Origin: Gigantopelta aegis
Taxonomy: Eukaryota; Mollusca; Gastropoda; Neomphalida; Peltospiridae
Reading direction: 5' to 3'
Assembly: GCF_016097555.1 (NCBI RefSeq)
Contig: NC_054702.1
Location: forward strand, 107,042,628-107,106,627
Length of the DNA stretch: 64,000 nt
This document shows positions 1 to 11,935 of this stretch, piece by piece; position 1 is the first letter of the stretch, and every line of letters starts with the position of its first letter. The position numbers were made by a program, and so were the translations under genes. The notes under the pieces were generated by a model. That model worked only from the letters and a program-made list of their open reading frames with translations, did no database searches and was not told the DNA's origin.

Positions 1-114
1 TTACTAAAATGAATTTCCACCTTCAAACATCCCAAGATATTAAACAGTCTCATACAGCCATGCAATACTTTATTAACTCCAATGTTGATCTACTTATTTC
101 TTCTTTTTTTTCAG

Positions 115-520
115 AGAGGATTTTAATCTATGATCACTGCAGTGGTTAATATACTTCGTGACTGAAGGTGCCTTTATAACTAATATATAACTCAGGAAGA
201 AAAAAAAAACATTGGATTGTGGTTTAAGATCTTGGTTTTAAAGGAACTGAAGTAATAATTAAGTATATAAGAGACTGTGACTGTATAATCAATATTTATG
301 GAATGCTTGACATCAGACAGCAAACACCAAACTGGATATAATTCTACAATTTCAGAAGAGTTTTTTGTTTCATGACTGTCAACCTGCTCAATTAGACTGC
401 AACACAACTACCTCAGTTTTACACGTATTATATAACCTGCTGGAGTGACACACACTGTATAATAACCCACTGGATCGGGACATATTTTACAAGTCACCAA
501 AGTAACGAGAAATCAGAATA
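115..520 (+). other. 5' UTR exon portion of the receptor gene
   Basis: A pyrimidine run ends in CAG at 112-114, which is a good 3' splice site, so the mRNA probably has an upstream non-coding exon and this exon begins at 115. An in-frame TAA at 503-505 lies just before the ATG at 521 and supports that start. No coding sequence is seen on either strand. The upstream exon and the promoter are not in the window. Confidence 0.5.
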
Positions 521-1645
521 ATGGAGTTGGATATGCCTTTCCTGCTGAGCCTGGAATCTGGGAACATGTCTGACGAGGAGCTCCAGATGCAGCTGGCTCT
601 GTTCAGCAACCTGTCCCAGAACATGCAGCAGTCGGACTGGGACGTGCTCAAGAAGAAGCACTGGCAGATCGTCATGATCATCCTCTACTCCATCGTCATC
701 TTCGTCGGCTTCTTTGGAAACCTCGTGGTGGTCATCGTCATCGTCAAGTACCGCCAGCTTCACACCGTCACCAACATCTTCATCGCAAACCTCGCCGTGG
801 CAGACATCGTCCTGTGTATTTTCAACCTTCCATTCCAGCTGCACTACCAACTGACCGATAAGTGGGCATTTGGAGAAATACTGTGTCACATCACAATGCC
901 AACCTTTGGAGTGCCTATATTTGTTTCTTCTCTGTCGATTCTGTGTATTGCAATTGACAGATACTTATTAATAGTGTTTCCGTTTACAAAACACATGTCT
1001 AACACAGTGGCTCTTGTAATCATTGCACTCATCGGACTGATAACAATTGGTCTGGCTGTTCCACTCATGATGCACACCAAAGTGGAAATCTTTGAAGAGC
1101 CGCTTCTCAACATCTACAAGGTATACTGTGTAGAAATATGGACATCAGCTCGTACAAAGCGGGCCTACTCAGTGTCAGTTTTCACTCTGCAGTTTGCCAT
1201 TCCAATCATCGCAACCACCATCTTCTACAGCTGTATCTGCATGGTCCTCAAAAAACGGCCCATAAAAAAGAAAGAGACACGGAAAAGCCGAAGAACAACA
1301 AAGATCCTCATTTCAGTTGTGCTTACATTCACGCTTTGCTGGCTGCCGTGGAATATTTTCAGCCTAGCAACCGAGTTTCATCACAGCGTCATTCGCGGGA
1401 AGTATTTCAAGCTCATCGACTTATTGCTGAAAATATTTGCTATGAGTTCTGCATGCATTAATCCATTCTTGTATGGATGGCTGAATGACAATTTCCGTAA
1501 AGAGTTTGGCCGAATGGTTGGCAAACAGAAACGTTGTACAAACGGAGTGTCAGTGGCCAAGTACTCACTCGCTGTGGGCAGTCCCTCAGAACACGACTGT
1601 ACCAACAAATTCATAGAGAAGAAAACAAACACCACAGCATTTTGA
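521..1645 (+). CDS. Neuropeptide F/Y-like class A GPCR
   Basis: This is a 374-residue seven-transmembrane receptor in one uninterrupted exon. Visible class A landmarks are the TM1 Asn (N67), TM2 LAVAD (D95), Trp115 in loop 1, the disulfide pair C122/C203, DRY at 146-148, CWLP at 273-276 and NPFLY at 314-318. The N-terminus is about 47 residues without a signal peptide and has N-glycosylation sequons at N15 and N30. The segment SSACINPFLYGWLNDNFRKE and the YC-x-E-x-W loop motif at 202-207 are close to what I recall of insect and mollusc NPF receptors, so the ligand is probably an NPF/NPY-type amidated peptide signalling through a G protein at the plasma membrane. C339 is a plausible palmitoylation site. 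The basic third loop (244-260) is short. An in-frame stop upstream supports the start. The first third of the CDS is GC-rich with C-ending codons, and the rest is AT-rich. Family confidence is high; the exact ligand is inference. Confidence 0.9.
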   Translation: MELDMPFLLSLESGNMSDEELQMQLALFSNLSQNMQQSDWDVLKKKHWQIVMIILYSIVIFVGFFGNLVVVIVIVKYRQLHTVTNIFIANLAVADIVLCIFNLPFQLHYQLTDKWAFGEILCHITMPTFGVPIFVSSLSILCIAIDRYLLIVFPFTKHMSNTVALVIIALIGLITIGLAVPLMMHTKVEIFEEPLLNIYKVYCVEIWTSARTKRAYSVSVFTLQFAIPIIATTIFYSCICMVLKKRPIKKKETRKSRRTTKILISVVLTFTLCWLPWNIFSLATEFHHSVIRGKYFKLIDLLLKIFAMSSACINPFLYGWLNDNFRKEFGRMVGKQKRCTNGVSVAKYSLAVGSPSEHDCTNKFIEKKTNTTAF

Positions 1646-2566
1646 ACATTTGGAATCCTGAAGTTGCCATTTTTATCTTGTTGTGGTAATGTTTTTACAA
1701 GGAATACCATATTAACCAACAGTCTACACTGATGGTACATGTATTTGAGAACAGCACAATGTGTTTCCTTGATGAATCTGATTACCTCAGATTTTCTGAT
1801 TCCTTTTAGTTTTGTGAAACTTTAACTGATTAATCATCTTATACTTCACCTACCTGAATGTGTTACTGGTGGTAAAAGGAAAATCTGAACTTATGATTTT
1901 CTTCTCCGATTACAAAGTGCCAAACTGGATTAGCTAGCTTGACTTATCAGTCTATTTGTCTTCTGTTTTGCTTTGTTTATTTGACATATTTGTTAATTTA
2001 GAAAAATATTCATTAGTAATTAAGCCTTCATGAAAGGTCATCAATGAATTTTTTCAACTATGAATTGCTAGATATTCATTGATATTCCTACACTGGGAGG
2101 AGGAATTGTTAGACAGGAAGTAGGGCATACAAGAAAATTCCATGACTCCCTGTTAACAATTCAACATAGGAAGTAGGTAATGTGAGACAATTCTGTGATT
2201 CCCTCTGTTAACAATGCATGGATATTCCAACACAGGAAGTAGGGAATGTAAGACAATTCTGTGATTCCCTCTGTTAACAATGCATGGATATTCCAACACA
2301 GGAAGTAGGGAATGTAAGACAATTCTGTGACTCTCTCTGTTAACAATTCATACATATATTCCTACATATCAAGTAGAGAAAGTGAGACAATTCTAAACCC
2401 TTTGTTAACAATTTGTGGATATTCCTACACGGGAAGTAGAAAATGTGACAGTGTCATTCAGAAGGAAACATTTGTCTAGAAATTATAGGTGTTTTAACTC
2501 ATGTTGTTTTTGAAGAGTTACAAATCAATGAATACATCTTGTCTGTACTTATAAACTATTAATAAA
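1646..2566 (+). other. 3' UTR of the receptor gene with poly(A) signal
   Basis: This is non-coding sequence after the receptor stop codon. The first strong AATAAA lies at 2561-2566, so cleavage is expected about 15-25 nt later. The UTR contains a 66-bp minisatellite, described separately. The UTR end is inferred from this signal only. Confidence 0.5.
2070..2450 (+). repeat. 66-bp minisatellite in the receptor 3' UTR
   Basis: About five to six tandem copies of a 66-bp unit. Exact period: GGATATTCC starts at 2220 and again at 2286. Central copies are nearly identical and the outer copies have decayed. The unit contains GGAAGTAGGGAATGT and ends in CTGTTAACAAT. The 64-residue open frame on the minus strand here is only the repeat read in frame. 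Confidence 0.85.
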
Positions 2567-2663
2567 AAGACAGAAAAATACTTGGGTGTTTTTTTCCCAG
2601 AAGTTTTATAAAGCTGTACAGTGCCGTAAAATTGCTATTTTTACCTCAAAGGGTTGACTAGAG

Positions 2664-2801
2664 GCAATACAGTGCAGGGAATATTTTGTTTTCAAAATCT
2701 TAATTAGCGATATTTCTAGTCAATTGAAAATTGATTAGCAACTACATAATGATTCATGACACGATACTGAACATAACATAATGTTCCCTGCACTGGAATC
2801 C
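2664..2801. mobile_element. Short foldback element (MITE-like)
   Basis: Inverted arms of about 26 bp flank roughly 90 bp. The core is a perfect 12-bp match: CAGTGCAGGGAA at 2670-2681 and its reverse complement at 2784-2795. No coding content. No clear target-site duplication was resolved. Confidence 0.5.
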
Positions 2802-5800
2802 CACATTATTACTTTAATAATCCTGTTTACGAACTACATAAATAATCTGTAAAAATTAATATAAAATACAGAACTTCCCAAAACATTTGTTAATAAAAAC
2901 ACAAGAAAATTGATCTTTGTGTGTAAATTATCTAGCATTTTGAAGTTATATGTTATTAATAAACAGAGCTCAAAGTTCTTGACCAACTGGTTATCACACA
3001 GCTAAAAATGATCACCAAGTCGCATGTGTGTGACCAGAAAACCTGAGTGACTCTTTAACTAAATTAGCAAGTTGTGTTGGCTACATAGATGGTCTCTGCC
3101 TTGCCACTTGAGCTTTGAAGTCATGCCATACTCTATGACTAGTATATAGAATGCCCTTAAAATTATACTAGTCAGCATGACAACACACTTGGCTTGGTGA
3201 CATCATCAATCTCAAGCAATCAAAACATACACATAATGACTAAAAAAAACTAGTTTTTCAAGCAAAATGTTTAAATTAAAAAAATATTTTTGATATACAG
3301 GATATTATTCGAAATCAATTTGAAAAGGATATAAAGACTGATTATATGTATTGAAATTCCCTTCTGATAACTACCGGTATGTTAATATTCTAAGTGAAAA
3401 CTGAATCATAAAAGCTGGTAAAAGTAATTTTTGCACATGTTCAACTTTACTACTTTTGAGCTGGGTGTTTAATTATTAGGGTAGACTTATGAACTGGGTC
3501 ATTATTATGTATAATTAAGTTTTAACATGGTAATTTGAGTCCATGCAGTGGTTATTTTTACACATGAACACCTGCTTCTATCCTGACTGGTAAAGCCATA
3601 CGCAGTAAAGTTCTAGATGACCCCGTCTAACCGTACTCATATTGGTCAATATTTATATTTACGTCATGTGACATATTTTGGGTGGACTTGTACCAAAAAA
3701 TATGCATGGCATGCATATCTGTGACTTTCTGACCCAAAATAAACAAAATTGTCAAAGAGAATTTTCACAGACATTCATTCAACTCTATGGCTGAAAGATT
3801 TTTTTAACCATATTGGCTCAAAGCATTTATTACATTACAATTAAATAAGAAAATAAATAATTAAAGGGGCAGTCTCAAACCTGTATAATGACCAAATCTA
3901 TTATGTTTTGTTGTCAAACCTAAAGCTGTACCGTGAGTCAATCCTATAAAATATTACAAGAAAATTTAATTTTACTACGGTATTATAAATAATATATTGT
4001 TTACATTGTTAATTACATAATTAACTAACACACGAAGCTCATAATGATATAGTTTAAATAATTACTTGTTTCATACTAATCTTTTACGGAATGATATTCT
4101 ATGTCTAAAGAGGTAATTGTTCTCCTAAAATTATGTTATGTGCACAGTGTGCCTAAAACAAAATCCAAAATTTGAGACCTGATAAATATAATAACAGCTC
4201 TGTATGGTAAACATGTATGTTTTGACTTGGAAATGGGCAAAGTAAAACTGCAAAATAAGATGGTGCTCCGGTTTAGGGGTTGGGATGGGGGGGGGGGGGG
4301 GGTCAACCTATATGGAATTGTTTTTACATGAGTTACCTAGTAATTGTACTTTTAAAAAAAACCATAATATATATATTAAAAATAAAAACTACAAACACTA
4401 ATTTCGTTTGATATATTTGATATATTGTGACATTGCGAACACAATTTATTCGGACTTAATTCAATTGAAATCCATACAAAAGTAATTAGTGGTGTGTAAC
4501 CTCAAGGTCTCGTTGAAAATGTGGGTAAATAATTTACTAATAGGTCTTCACCAATTTTCTATTACTGGCCCGCAAGGTGCAAAACCATGGTCAATCTATG
4601 CGAAATCAATAGGAATTAACAGTAATTTAAAGATCTTTCAAGGCACCAAATGCTCGACAAGACAAATTGTCTTCATTTAGAACCGAACCTTTAATGACCA
4701 GTCAGAACAGTCCAATACAATGGTTGTTCACTGAGACATCTTCCTGCATCCAGTTACAGCTTCTTGTTGCCTACCATGCAGATACAATGCAGGACCATTA
4801 AAAAACATAACCAATTTCTTGTAAAAACACAACCATAGAAAGATATAGGGCCGAATTTTTAACTCAGGTGTTTATGCATTGTAAATGTAGTTACATGTGT
4901 ATAAGACCTAAACAGGCTTTGTAAATTTGGCTCATAATGTTTATTATATCCAGAGCAATTATAATGTTAGGGTTTAATCTTCCCACAAATACATATATTT
5001 TTTAAATGTCAGATGTATAATAATGTAAAACTGACAGAGAAAGGAAATGTTCCAGAATGAAAATACCTCTTGCTTTAGGATCAGAATACAGACCTGTATG
5101 TGTACCTCTTGCTCAAAGTAATAATATACCCTTCAAGATATGTATTTTACAATTTCCGGAACTAAATGATATCAATTTATCTCAAAAGTAAAATGGTTCT
5201 TCAAAACGTATCCTTAGGTTTATTTTAAAAATTGGCACATGGCATGACAGGCAATTTCTTCCCACGTCCATTACAAGCAAAATTAAATTACAGTAATTTA
5301 GTTTAATTTCTTGTGACACATCACCAATAAAATAATAACTTAGGTGCCTCAAACATTCTCTTAGCAAGTAACATAACTCACAGGACTTGGTCTGCCCATA
5401 GCCAAATTAGACAATTACTATTTTTTATACAAAGTGGCTGCCACAAATTTAGTTTTAATTAGCCACTTTTGAATAATTTAAAAGGAAGTACTCTAGATAT
5501 CTGAAAATGAGCAAAAAGTAAGTTCTTTTCACTGTGAGCACTGCATGAACTAAAACTGAAATCTAAAATTAGCTGTGCAGACAGTACTATATGTACCAGT
5601 ATGTTGTTTAGCTTAGAAATGGACATGAATTTTAGTTTTTAGCATTGATACATAAGTGCATGGGTTGTTTGTTAGCTATTAAGTACTAAACACATGGAAA
5701 CTGCAATACATGGTGTAAAAAGAAAAGAAAATCTTTGTCTCCACATAAGCTGCTATTTTATTAGAGAAATGGATATTTTATATGTAGTGACAGAACGACA

Positions 5801-6367
5801 CATGACATGACCTTTGACAAACCAATTGTGGAGCTGTGAATGGAAAAGCTGGTTCTGGATTAATAAGAATCTTGTGCATAAAAATCAATTATCATCTATC
5901 AATATTATGTCTGTAGGAAATGTAAAATATCCATTGCACAGCATACACTGGAGTCACAAGGATGCAAAGAAATTATTTTCATTTCAAGATGAATCTAATC
6001 CTCTAAGCAAAAATAAATTTTAAAAACCTATTTAGTGACTTGGTATAAAATATTTCTATCATCAAGCATAACTTCCTTTATCATCTGTTGGACAAAGATT
6101 TTCTTTCTGGCTATATTCTTGCGAAATCACTTAACATATTAAATAAACAATGGCACCTTTGGATTTCTTGCTGTGGCTGATTTGTATTAGCAGATCTGGT
6201 ATAAATCTGTTTACAGTGATTATTTAGGTCCAGGTCAAACTGGACAATTAGCTATTATCAGCTTATTGTCTCCCAAGAGAACAATACAAGAAAATCAAAA
6301 CACTGGGCTAATAGTAATAGCTTTACCAGGCTAACTACAGAACAGAGATTTCACCATTATAGCATGT
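2802..6367. other. AT-rich non-coding stretch
   Basis: I see no gene on either strand. It holds a poly-G run near 4287-4303 and many short A/T runs. The part from about 4490 to 4680 has a more balanced composition and an open frame of 63 codons without splice or family support. If CPSF2 continues beyond the window, this is its intron 8; otherwise it is intergenic. Confidence 0.5.
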
Positions 6368-6422
6368 ATGATATTTCATAAGATTCACATTTTATGTTAT
6401 ACCCTGGTCATGATTTCTGTAG

Positions 6423-6506
6423 GTGTCGACCGTATGACAAGGACAACTACAATGTATGCCAGGACTTTGACAGGAGCAAGACAGGTAAAACAAGTACTTG
6501 GTGAAT
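6423..6506 (+). other. Weak candidate terminal exon
   Basis: TTTCTGTAG is followed by a short frame reading C-R-P-Y-D-K-D-N-Y-N-V-C-Q-D-F-D-R-S-K-T-G and ending at TGA after STW. The residue mix is protein-like and a good acceptor precedes it. An overlapping frame ends with ESEPESEPDLY. I recognise neither, and no partner exon was found. It could be a retroposed gene fragment or chance. Confidence 0.2.
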
Positions 6507-6640
6507 CTGAACCAGAATCTGAACCAGATCTGTATGTTATGATGGAGCATCCACTTGAGAAGTGACAGTTAGATCACAGGATCAATTCCCTCACTGGGTT
6601 TTTTCCTGTTCTAATAAATGCTGGACAACTGGTATTAACA

Positions 6641-6922
6641 CAGGGCTGAAACGTAACGATGGCACCGGCGGTAATTGCCGTCGATGAGATAGAATTTGCT
6701 TTAGGTAGAGAGCATCACTGATGACACAAAAGTACCGTCGATAAAGCTTCTCAACAATGGCAAAATGAATACACCTGGTGTACATTATCTACCAATACTT
6801 AACATCTGCAAATTTAAAATATGTCTACATATAGCAAACTAACATTTCAGTCATGCTTATTTGCTGCAAATGTCATTTTAAACAAATTGCTGTGGGAGAC
6901 AAATGCTTAAGTTCGAACCTTG
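6641..6922. mobile_element. Non-autonomous hAT-like element, CAGGGCT family
   Basis: A 282-bp member of the family best seen at 42809-43545. The left end is CAGGGCTGAAACGTAA and the right end is the reverse complement of CAAGGTTCGAACTTAAGC. The interior shares the GGCACCGGCGGTAATTGCCGTCG stretch with the copies near 26.4 kb and 63.6 kb. Its flanks have decayed and no clean 8-bp duplication is visible. Confidence 0.6.
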
Positions 6923-7354
6923 TAAACATGTATATCAAAAACATGGTATGTGCTATCCTTTCTGAAAATATGCTTATTTATAAATAGCCCTTGCTGCTGA
7001 CCGGAATGTGTAGCCTATATGGTAGCTGAATATTTCTTCTCTCATACATTTCTAACCTTAAATCTAAGCTGGATAGGAATAATATATATATATATTTTTT
7101 AAGTGAAAACAAAGATCTACATGCATGTACATTCAAGTAAAAATTAATATGAAATAATGGGCTTGATAGTACTTTGGCTTTTAAATCTTCTACATGTATA
7201 ATAATGAACATAAAAAAGTAACCAACAAACTAGCTAACACTGAAATATTTTTACTAAAATGAACAGTAAAATAAAACAGCAGCATCCTTATAATACTCAG
7301 AAAAAACACTTGGAAAAATTCACTAAGAATGCTATAGAATAAGGTATCTAGCAA

Positions 7355-7571
7355 AATTTCTCATTCCAGCCAGTGCACCACAACTGGTATACCAAAGGCT
7401 GTGGTATGTGCTATCCTGTCTGTGGGATAGTGCATATATAAAAGATTCTTTGCTACTAATGGAAAAATGTAGCAGGTTTCCTTTCTAAGACTATATGTCA
7501 AGATTACCAAATGTTTGACATCCAATAACCAATCAATTTACTCTAGTGGTGTCATTAAACAAAACAAACTT
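7355..7571 (+). mobile_element. SINE fragment, V-tail type, 5' truncated
   Basis: The body contains CCAGTGCACCACAACTGGTAT, CTGTGGTATGTGCTATCCTG and TATAAAAGATTCTTTGCT, with the tail ATGTTTGACATCCAATAACC through CTCTAGTGGTGTCATTAAAC and an AAACAAAC end. The tRNA-like head is missing. Related copies lie at 8246, 16906, 51520 and 59588. Confidence 0.75.
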
Positions 7572-8245
7572 CTAGCAAAATATGTTTTATTAAAAACAAA
7601 GTATGATATTTACAATGATGAAATTTACTAAAAGGTTTTATCAATAATGTACATGTGTACAAACTATTCCACCATCATCAGTCAAAGGGAATCTTTGTTT
7701 AAGAAACGAGTACCGGTAGCACACTGTTTAACTGATGGCTGTTACTGTTCAGTGTCTATAATTGCTGGTTTCAAATTTACAAAAATGGAGGAGGGGGGTG
7801 GGGGGAGCGCATGGTAAGTGTTGTCTTCAATTTAATAACAGAAATTAGGGCATCAAGGCAAGTTGGAGGGCACCATGGAAAACGATTCCATTTCAGTTCA
7901 AAAGATGGGCATGAAGGCAACTTACTTTTTATCATATCAAGTTTTCTTTTACAAAAATTATTTCAACCTGGTGCCTTGTACTCTAGCCTATGCAATTTGT
8001 TAGATACGGATGCCTTTTGTCATATTACCAATGGTAATATTACTATTTCTTACATAATATTCAAAATGGAATGTATGGGAAGGGCACAGTGGCAAACCAG
8101 GTAGGGCACAACAGCATTTTTATTGACGTTAACAAAGTCCGATTTTCGGGGAACAACTGCAAATATGAAAGGCAACCACAGCATTTGTCACCCTTACCAT
8201 AGTAAATTAACCCTGTAATTGCTACACTTCATCTACACAATGAAA
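7572..8245. other. Non-coding spacer
   Basis: No gene is supported. It holds a purine/G-rich run near 7785-7806 and an AT-rich remainder. The 97-codon open frame at 7811-8104 has no recognisable domain. Confidence 0.4.
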
Positions 8246-8440
8246 GTTTGTTTTGTTTAATGACATCACTAGAGCACATTGATTAATTAATCATCAGATA
8301 TTGGATGTCAAACATTTGGTAATTCTGACTCATAGTCATCTGAAAAAACCTGCTATATTTTTCCATTAGCAGCAAGGGATCTTTTATATACACATTCCCA
8401 CAGACAGGAGAGCACACATTTGACCAGTTAATACACAAAC
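8246..8440 (-). mobile_element. SINE fragment, V-tail type
   Basis: This is the reverse-orientation tail and body: the tail GTTTAATGACATCACTAGAGCACATTG, the ATGTTTGACATCCAATA box (reverse complement), then GCAGCAAGGGATCTTTTATA. The tRNA-like head is lost at the right-hand side. Confidence 0.7.
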
Positions 8441-8489
8441 AAAAAGGCCCACCACTGCTACATATACTACTTCTAAACACATTTTCTTC

Positions 8490-9735
8490 TGAATGGGCAA
8501 TGGGCAACTATATTTACGTGCCCCTATCCAAAAGGGTTCAGGCACGCCCGCCCCGGATCTAGCCTGTGACTTCGCCAGTGACCACCTCCGGGGCGGGAGG
8601 GGAGGGGGTAAGGAAAGGAAGTGTAGGGGACAATTTCAAAAATGTGGTATGACCACTTAAAAAAAAAGGAAAAGAAAAACACTTAGGGGTCTACCATTAC
8701 CTTATATCTTATGTTATAAATTAATAGTAGTGGCACCAAAAAGAACCCTATATCATTCTATTGTTTTTAAATATATAATTAATAGGTGCCTAATCATATA
8801 GTTTTTCAATCGGGCCGTTCAAAAGAGTATATTATAAAATTAATTAACTTAATTACTATATTTTATAAATTAGTCAACTTAGGCCCTGGAGGATGAAGGC
8901 TTCGCAAAGGGGGGAGCCCCGCGCCGCAGTCAATCCGGCGTTCCAACAGGCGGGAGGCCCATTCCGGTCGGTCCGGATTTCCATGGGAGGCCTCCTAACA
9001 GGCATCCCTACCGGCCCAAACCGCCAACGCCCTAACGCACCCAAAAAGCACCCTACCATGGCGTCCCCCCCCCCCCCCCCCCCCATGTTATCCATGCAAC
9101 ACAGTTGGGCCATAAGATTATTATAATATTAGAAAAATAAAAATGAGGAAAGACCTGCGAGCCGCCGTCCGGGGGTGCGCGTCATCTATACGGATGACAA
9201 ACATCATTGCTATATAAACCTCGGTGTCACCCAAGAAACCACTCAATCGTTGGATGGGTGGCACCGAGTACCGGCCAAGGTGGTTTTTTTTAGTTTTGTA
9301 TATATATATAATAGTGACCGGTCAAATTAATACCATTAAAAACCTGTTTGATTAAAAAAATTAAAGCATGAATATTAAAATAATAGTAATTTAAAATGCT
9401 AAGAAGAAAATTTAATTACTTAATTAATACATTTATTATAACAATTAATTAAAAATATATTCAATATACCATATAAAATTAAAAACTAAAACACATTCAT
9501 ACCCCAGCCAACTATTCCGCCTGTGACGGGCGGCACCGACACTGCCAGGTGTATGCGCCGCCAAGCCACGGCGGAATAAACAAACATTCACCCGGACGCT
9601 CTCACACTAGGTTCAGAAAATGAGTTTTGGCCGACAAAAGCACGGATCGAATAGAAGACAATTATTGGGGGACCGAGTCCCGATTGGTTAGAGCTCGATC
9701 CCCCTCAGCCAATAGCCCCAACACCCAATAGATAA
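8490..9735. mobile_element. GC/AT mosaic repeat, possible composite mobile element
   Basis: GC-rich blocks at about 8520-8620, 8885-9090, 9150-9290 and 9510-9710 alternate with very AT-rich blocks, unlike the flanks. The blocks contain GGTTCAGGCACGCCCGCCCCGGATC, a poly-C run at 9066-9084 and GACGGGCGGCACCGACACTGCC. Both strands are open across the GC blocks only because stops are rare there; no protein family is recognisable. I could not define terminal repeats. It is most likely a repeat or an old insertion rather than a gene. Confidence 0.4.
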
Positions 9736-10042
9736 TCATTTAGAAAAAAGGAACAGAAAAGGATAGACAGGATAGCATAAACATGTACCATAAATATACT
9801 TTGCTAAGCTTAAGGCAGTCATGGAGCTCTGCTTGGAATATGAAATAATCCATGAGCTTACTAAAGAGATAAAGCCTGTAATCCATCTCACCTCAGAGTA
9901 ATACCGTAACCACCAAGCTTCACCCCCATCCCATTCCCTATGGATTTCAGTGTACATAATAAAAACAAACCAAACCATAAGTGCCCCTACTAGGCGGTTA
10001 CGAGTTTGAAATCTTATGCAATTGGACACTGAATTCTATGTA

Positions 10043-10218
10043 CAATGAAACCTCTCAAAACCAGATCCTCTGTAAACCGGAATTCCATCAAAGCCGGATG
10101 TTTTTCGCGGCTCCTTTTTAAATATATGTACAGAAGAGAACCTCTTTAAACTGGATACCTCTAAAAACCAGACTTTTTAACTGGTCCAGAGGGTGTCCAG
10201 TTTAGAGGAGTTTCACTA
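10043..10218. mobile_element. 175-bp pogo/Tigger-like MITE, copy 1
   Basis: Begins CAATGAAACCTCTCAAAACC and ends GTTTAGAGGAGTTTCACTA, flanked by TA on both sides (10041-10042 and 10219-10220). It is the same length and sequence type as 19320-19494. TA duplication with CAGTGAAACC-type ends is typical of Tc1/mariner-pogo derivatives. Confidence 0.8.
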
Positions 10219-11469
10219 TACTTTAATGAATTTTAGACAGCAGTTCTCTTACTATAACCTTTCTAAAAATTATAAAAATGTATCGATTAATTCCAAAGAT
10301 TTTAGGGTACGTAATTTTACCCTTCATACCCTATGACAGAAACCCTTTATGGGGGGTGGGGGGAGGAGGCAAACAGCACCATAAGGAATATTTCTGGTGC
10401 ATCTAAAATATTTTTATCCTATGCGTATTTGGTTTAACTACAAGTGCATTTCGCTCCAACAACTGAAACTGGAACATCACTGAGTTCCATACTAACCAAG
10501 GTACTACATGTATTTATACAAACAGGCCAAGCCAGCCAGATCATCAGACACAATGGGGCGCCACTGATGCACATTTAATCTTATTAAATAATATTGACAG
10601 AATTTTGCTCATAAGCTATTCAATCTGTCTATGGCCAGATAACGTTATTAAACAAGCTTAATGTGGAAATCCATTAAGAATTTTCAAGTTATTGCATCAC
10701 CAATGAGCCAGTGAGAGAAATTAATTTACGTCATTAAACAAGAATGGATTTTGTTTGCAATCAAACATGACAGAAGCATTGCCCATACACTTGAATACAT
10801 ACAGAACAAATGGTCATTCATCAAGATCTACTAGAACTGAAACACCAGACAACTGCTAATAGACGGAAAGACACACAGACAGCCAGACAGACAAGAATGA
10901 CGACAACAGTACCTCCCATTCTACTTTAACATGAAACAGTGGTCGAGGGACGTAAAAATATCCGAAAAGAGCAGCAAATACAATTATATTATCGGTGACA
11001 AGAAACAATTAGCTGGTCGGGTAATATTCACCATCAGTAGCTGGCTGATAAAGAAGTGAGCAGAGTCCAGCTCACTGGCAAAGATATGTAATTACTACAA
11101 CGCATTAGGAATCACCATACACAGAGAAGGTCCTTCAGGAGGCAATGATGTATTGGATTTAAAGAGGAGAGATCACAGCCAGAGTCATTAGATTATCAGT
11201 GAAGAGGCAATTTATGACCCTCGATCACACTACAAATTGATATATTTGTTAAAATTGAATGAAGAAATCACTTGAGGCTCAAACAATGATTGTGCGCTGA
11301 TTTCTGAAGGCTAAAGGGAAACTAAATCCAAGGGTATACAGGTTTTTACCAGTATTTGTTTCTGATGGCATCAAATGACAATAATAGAGCTGCGTTCATG
11401 AGATCCTAATTATGTTTTAATACTTACCAGTAACACAGAAGTATATACCATAAACATAAACCTGAAAGT
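10219..11469. other. Non-coding stretch, nothing recognised
   Basis: No exon is supported on either strand. The part at 10920-11230 has balanced composition and few homopolymers, unlike surrounding intron-like DNA, and could be a conserved non-coding element; that is only an impression from composition. Confidence 0.4.
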
Positions 11470-11616
11470 GTGACTTTTCTACACCAGTGCAATAGGGAAA
11501 AGAAAATATTAACAAATGTGCCTTTTCTACACCACTGCAATAGAGAAAAGAAAATATTAACACATGTGCCTTTTCTATACCACTGCAATAGGGAAAAAGA
11601 AAATATTAACACATGT
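11470..11616. repeat. 48-bp minisatellite, three copies
   Basis: A unit starting GTGCCTTTTCTACACCACTG begins at 11470, 11518 and 11566, an exact 48-bp period. The copies are more than 90% alike by eye. The 65-residue minus frame here is the repeat read through. Confidence 0.9.
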
Positions 11617-11816
11617 ATCACTGAATGTATTAAAGCTTATCCATGACTGTCAATGTATGAGCTTATTTAAACTGTCTGACCAAGAAACAGCTAAATCAAC
11701 AGTTTTGTTCATACTAGGTAAAGTGACTTTCAGAAAGTGTTATGGTTCATTTCAAGTTGCAAACCTGACACGCAAACAGAACAATGTTTTGTATGAAATA
11801 GTACTGTGCCTCCGTT

Positions 11817-11935
11817 CCTCTTTCTGTCTGCCTGTCTCTATTTCTGTTTGTCTGTCTCACTCTCTTTCTGTCTGTCTCTTTATCTGTGAGTGCGGGGTGG
11901 GGGCGGGGGTGGATGTATGTGTGTGTGGACGATAG
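11817..11935. repeat. Low-complexity CTGT-rich and GTG-rich tract
   Basis: A degenerate (CTGT)n/(CT)n tract to about 11885 is followed by a G/T-rich tract. It accounts for the open frames on both strands here. Confidence 0.7.

Noticed and set aside
494..889. 131-codon acidic open frame antisense to the receptor
   Set aside because: Shadow of the C-ending codons of the receptor; Asp/Val-rich composition arises from GAC/GTC complementarity.
8874..9126. Proline/glycine-rich open frames on both strands
   Set aside because: GC-rich repeat block with a poly-C run; rare stops explain both frames.
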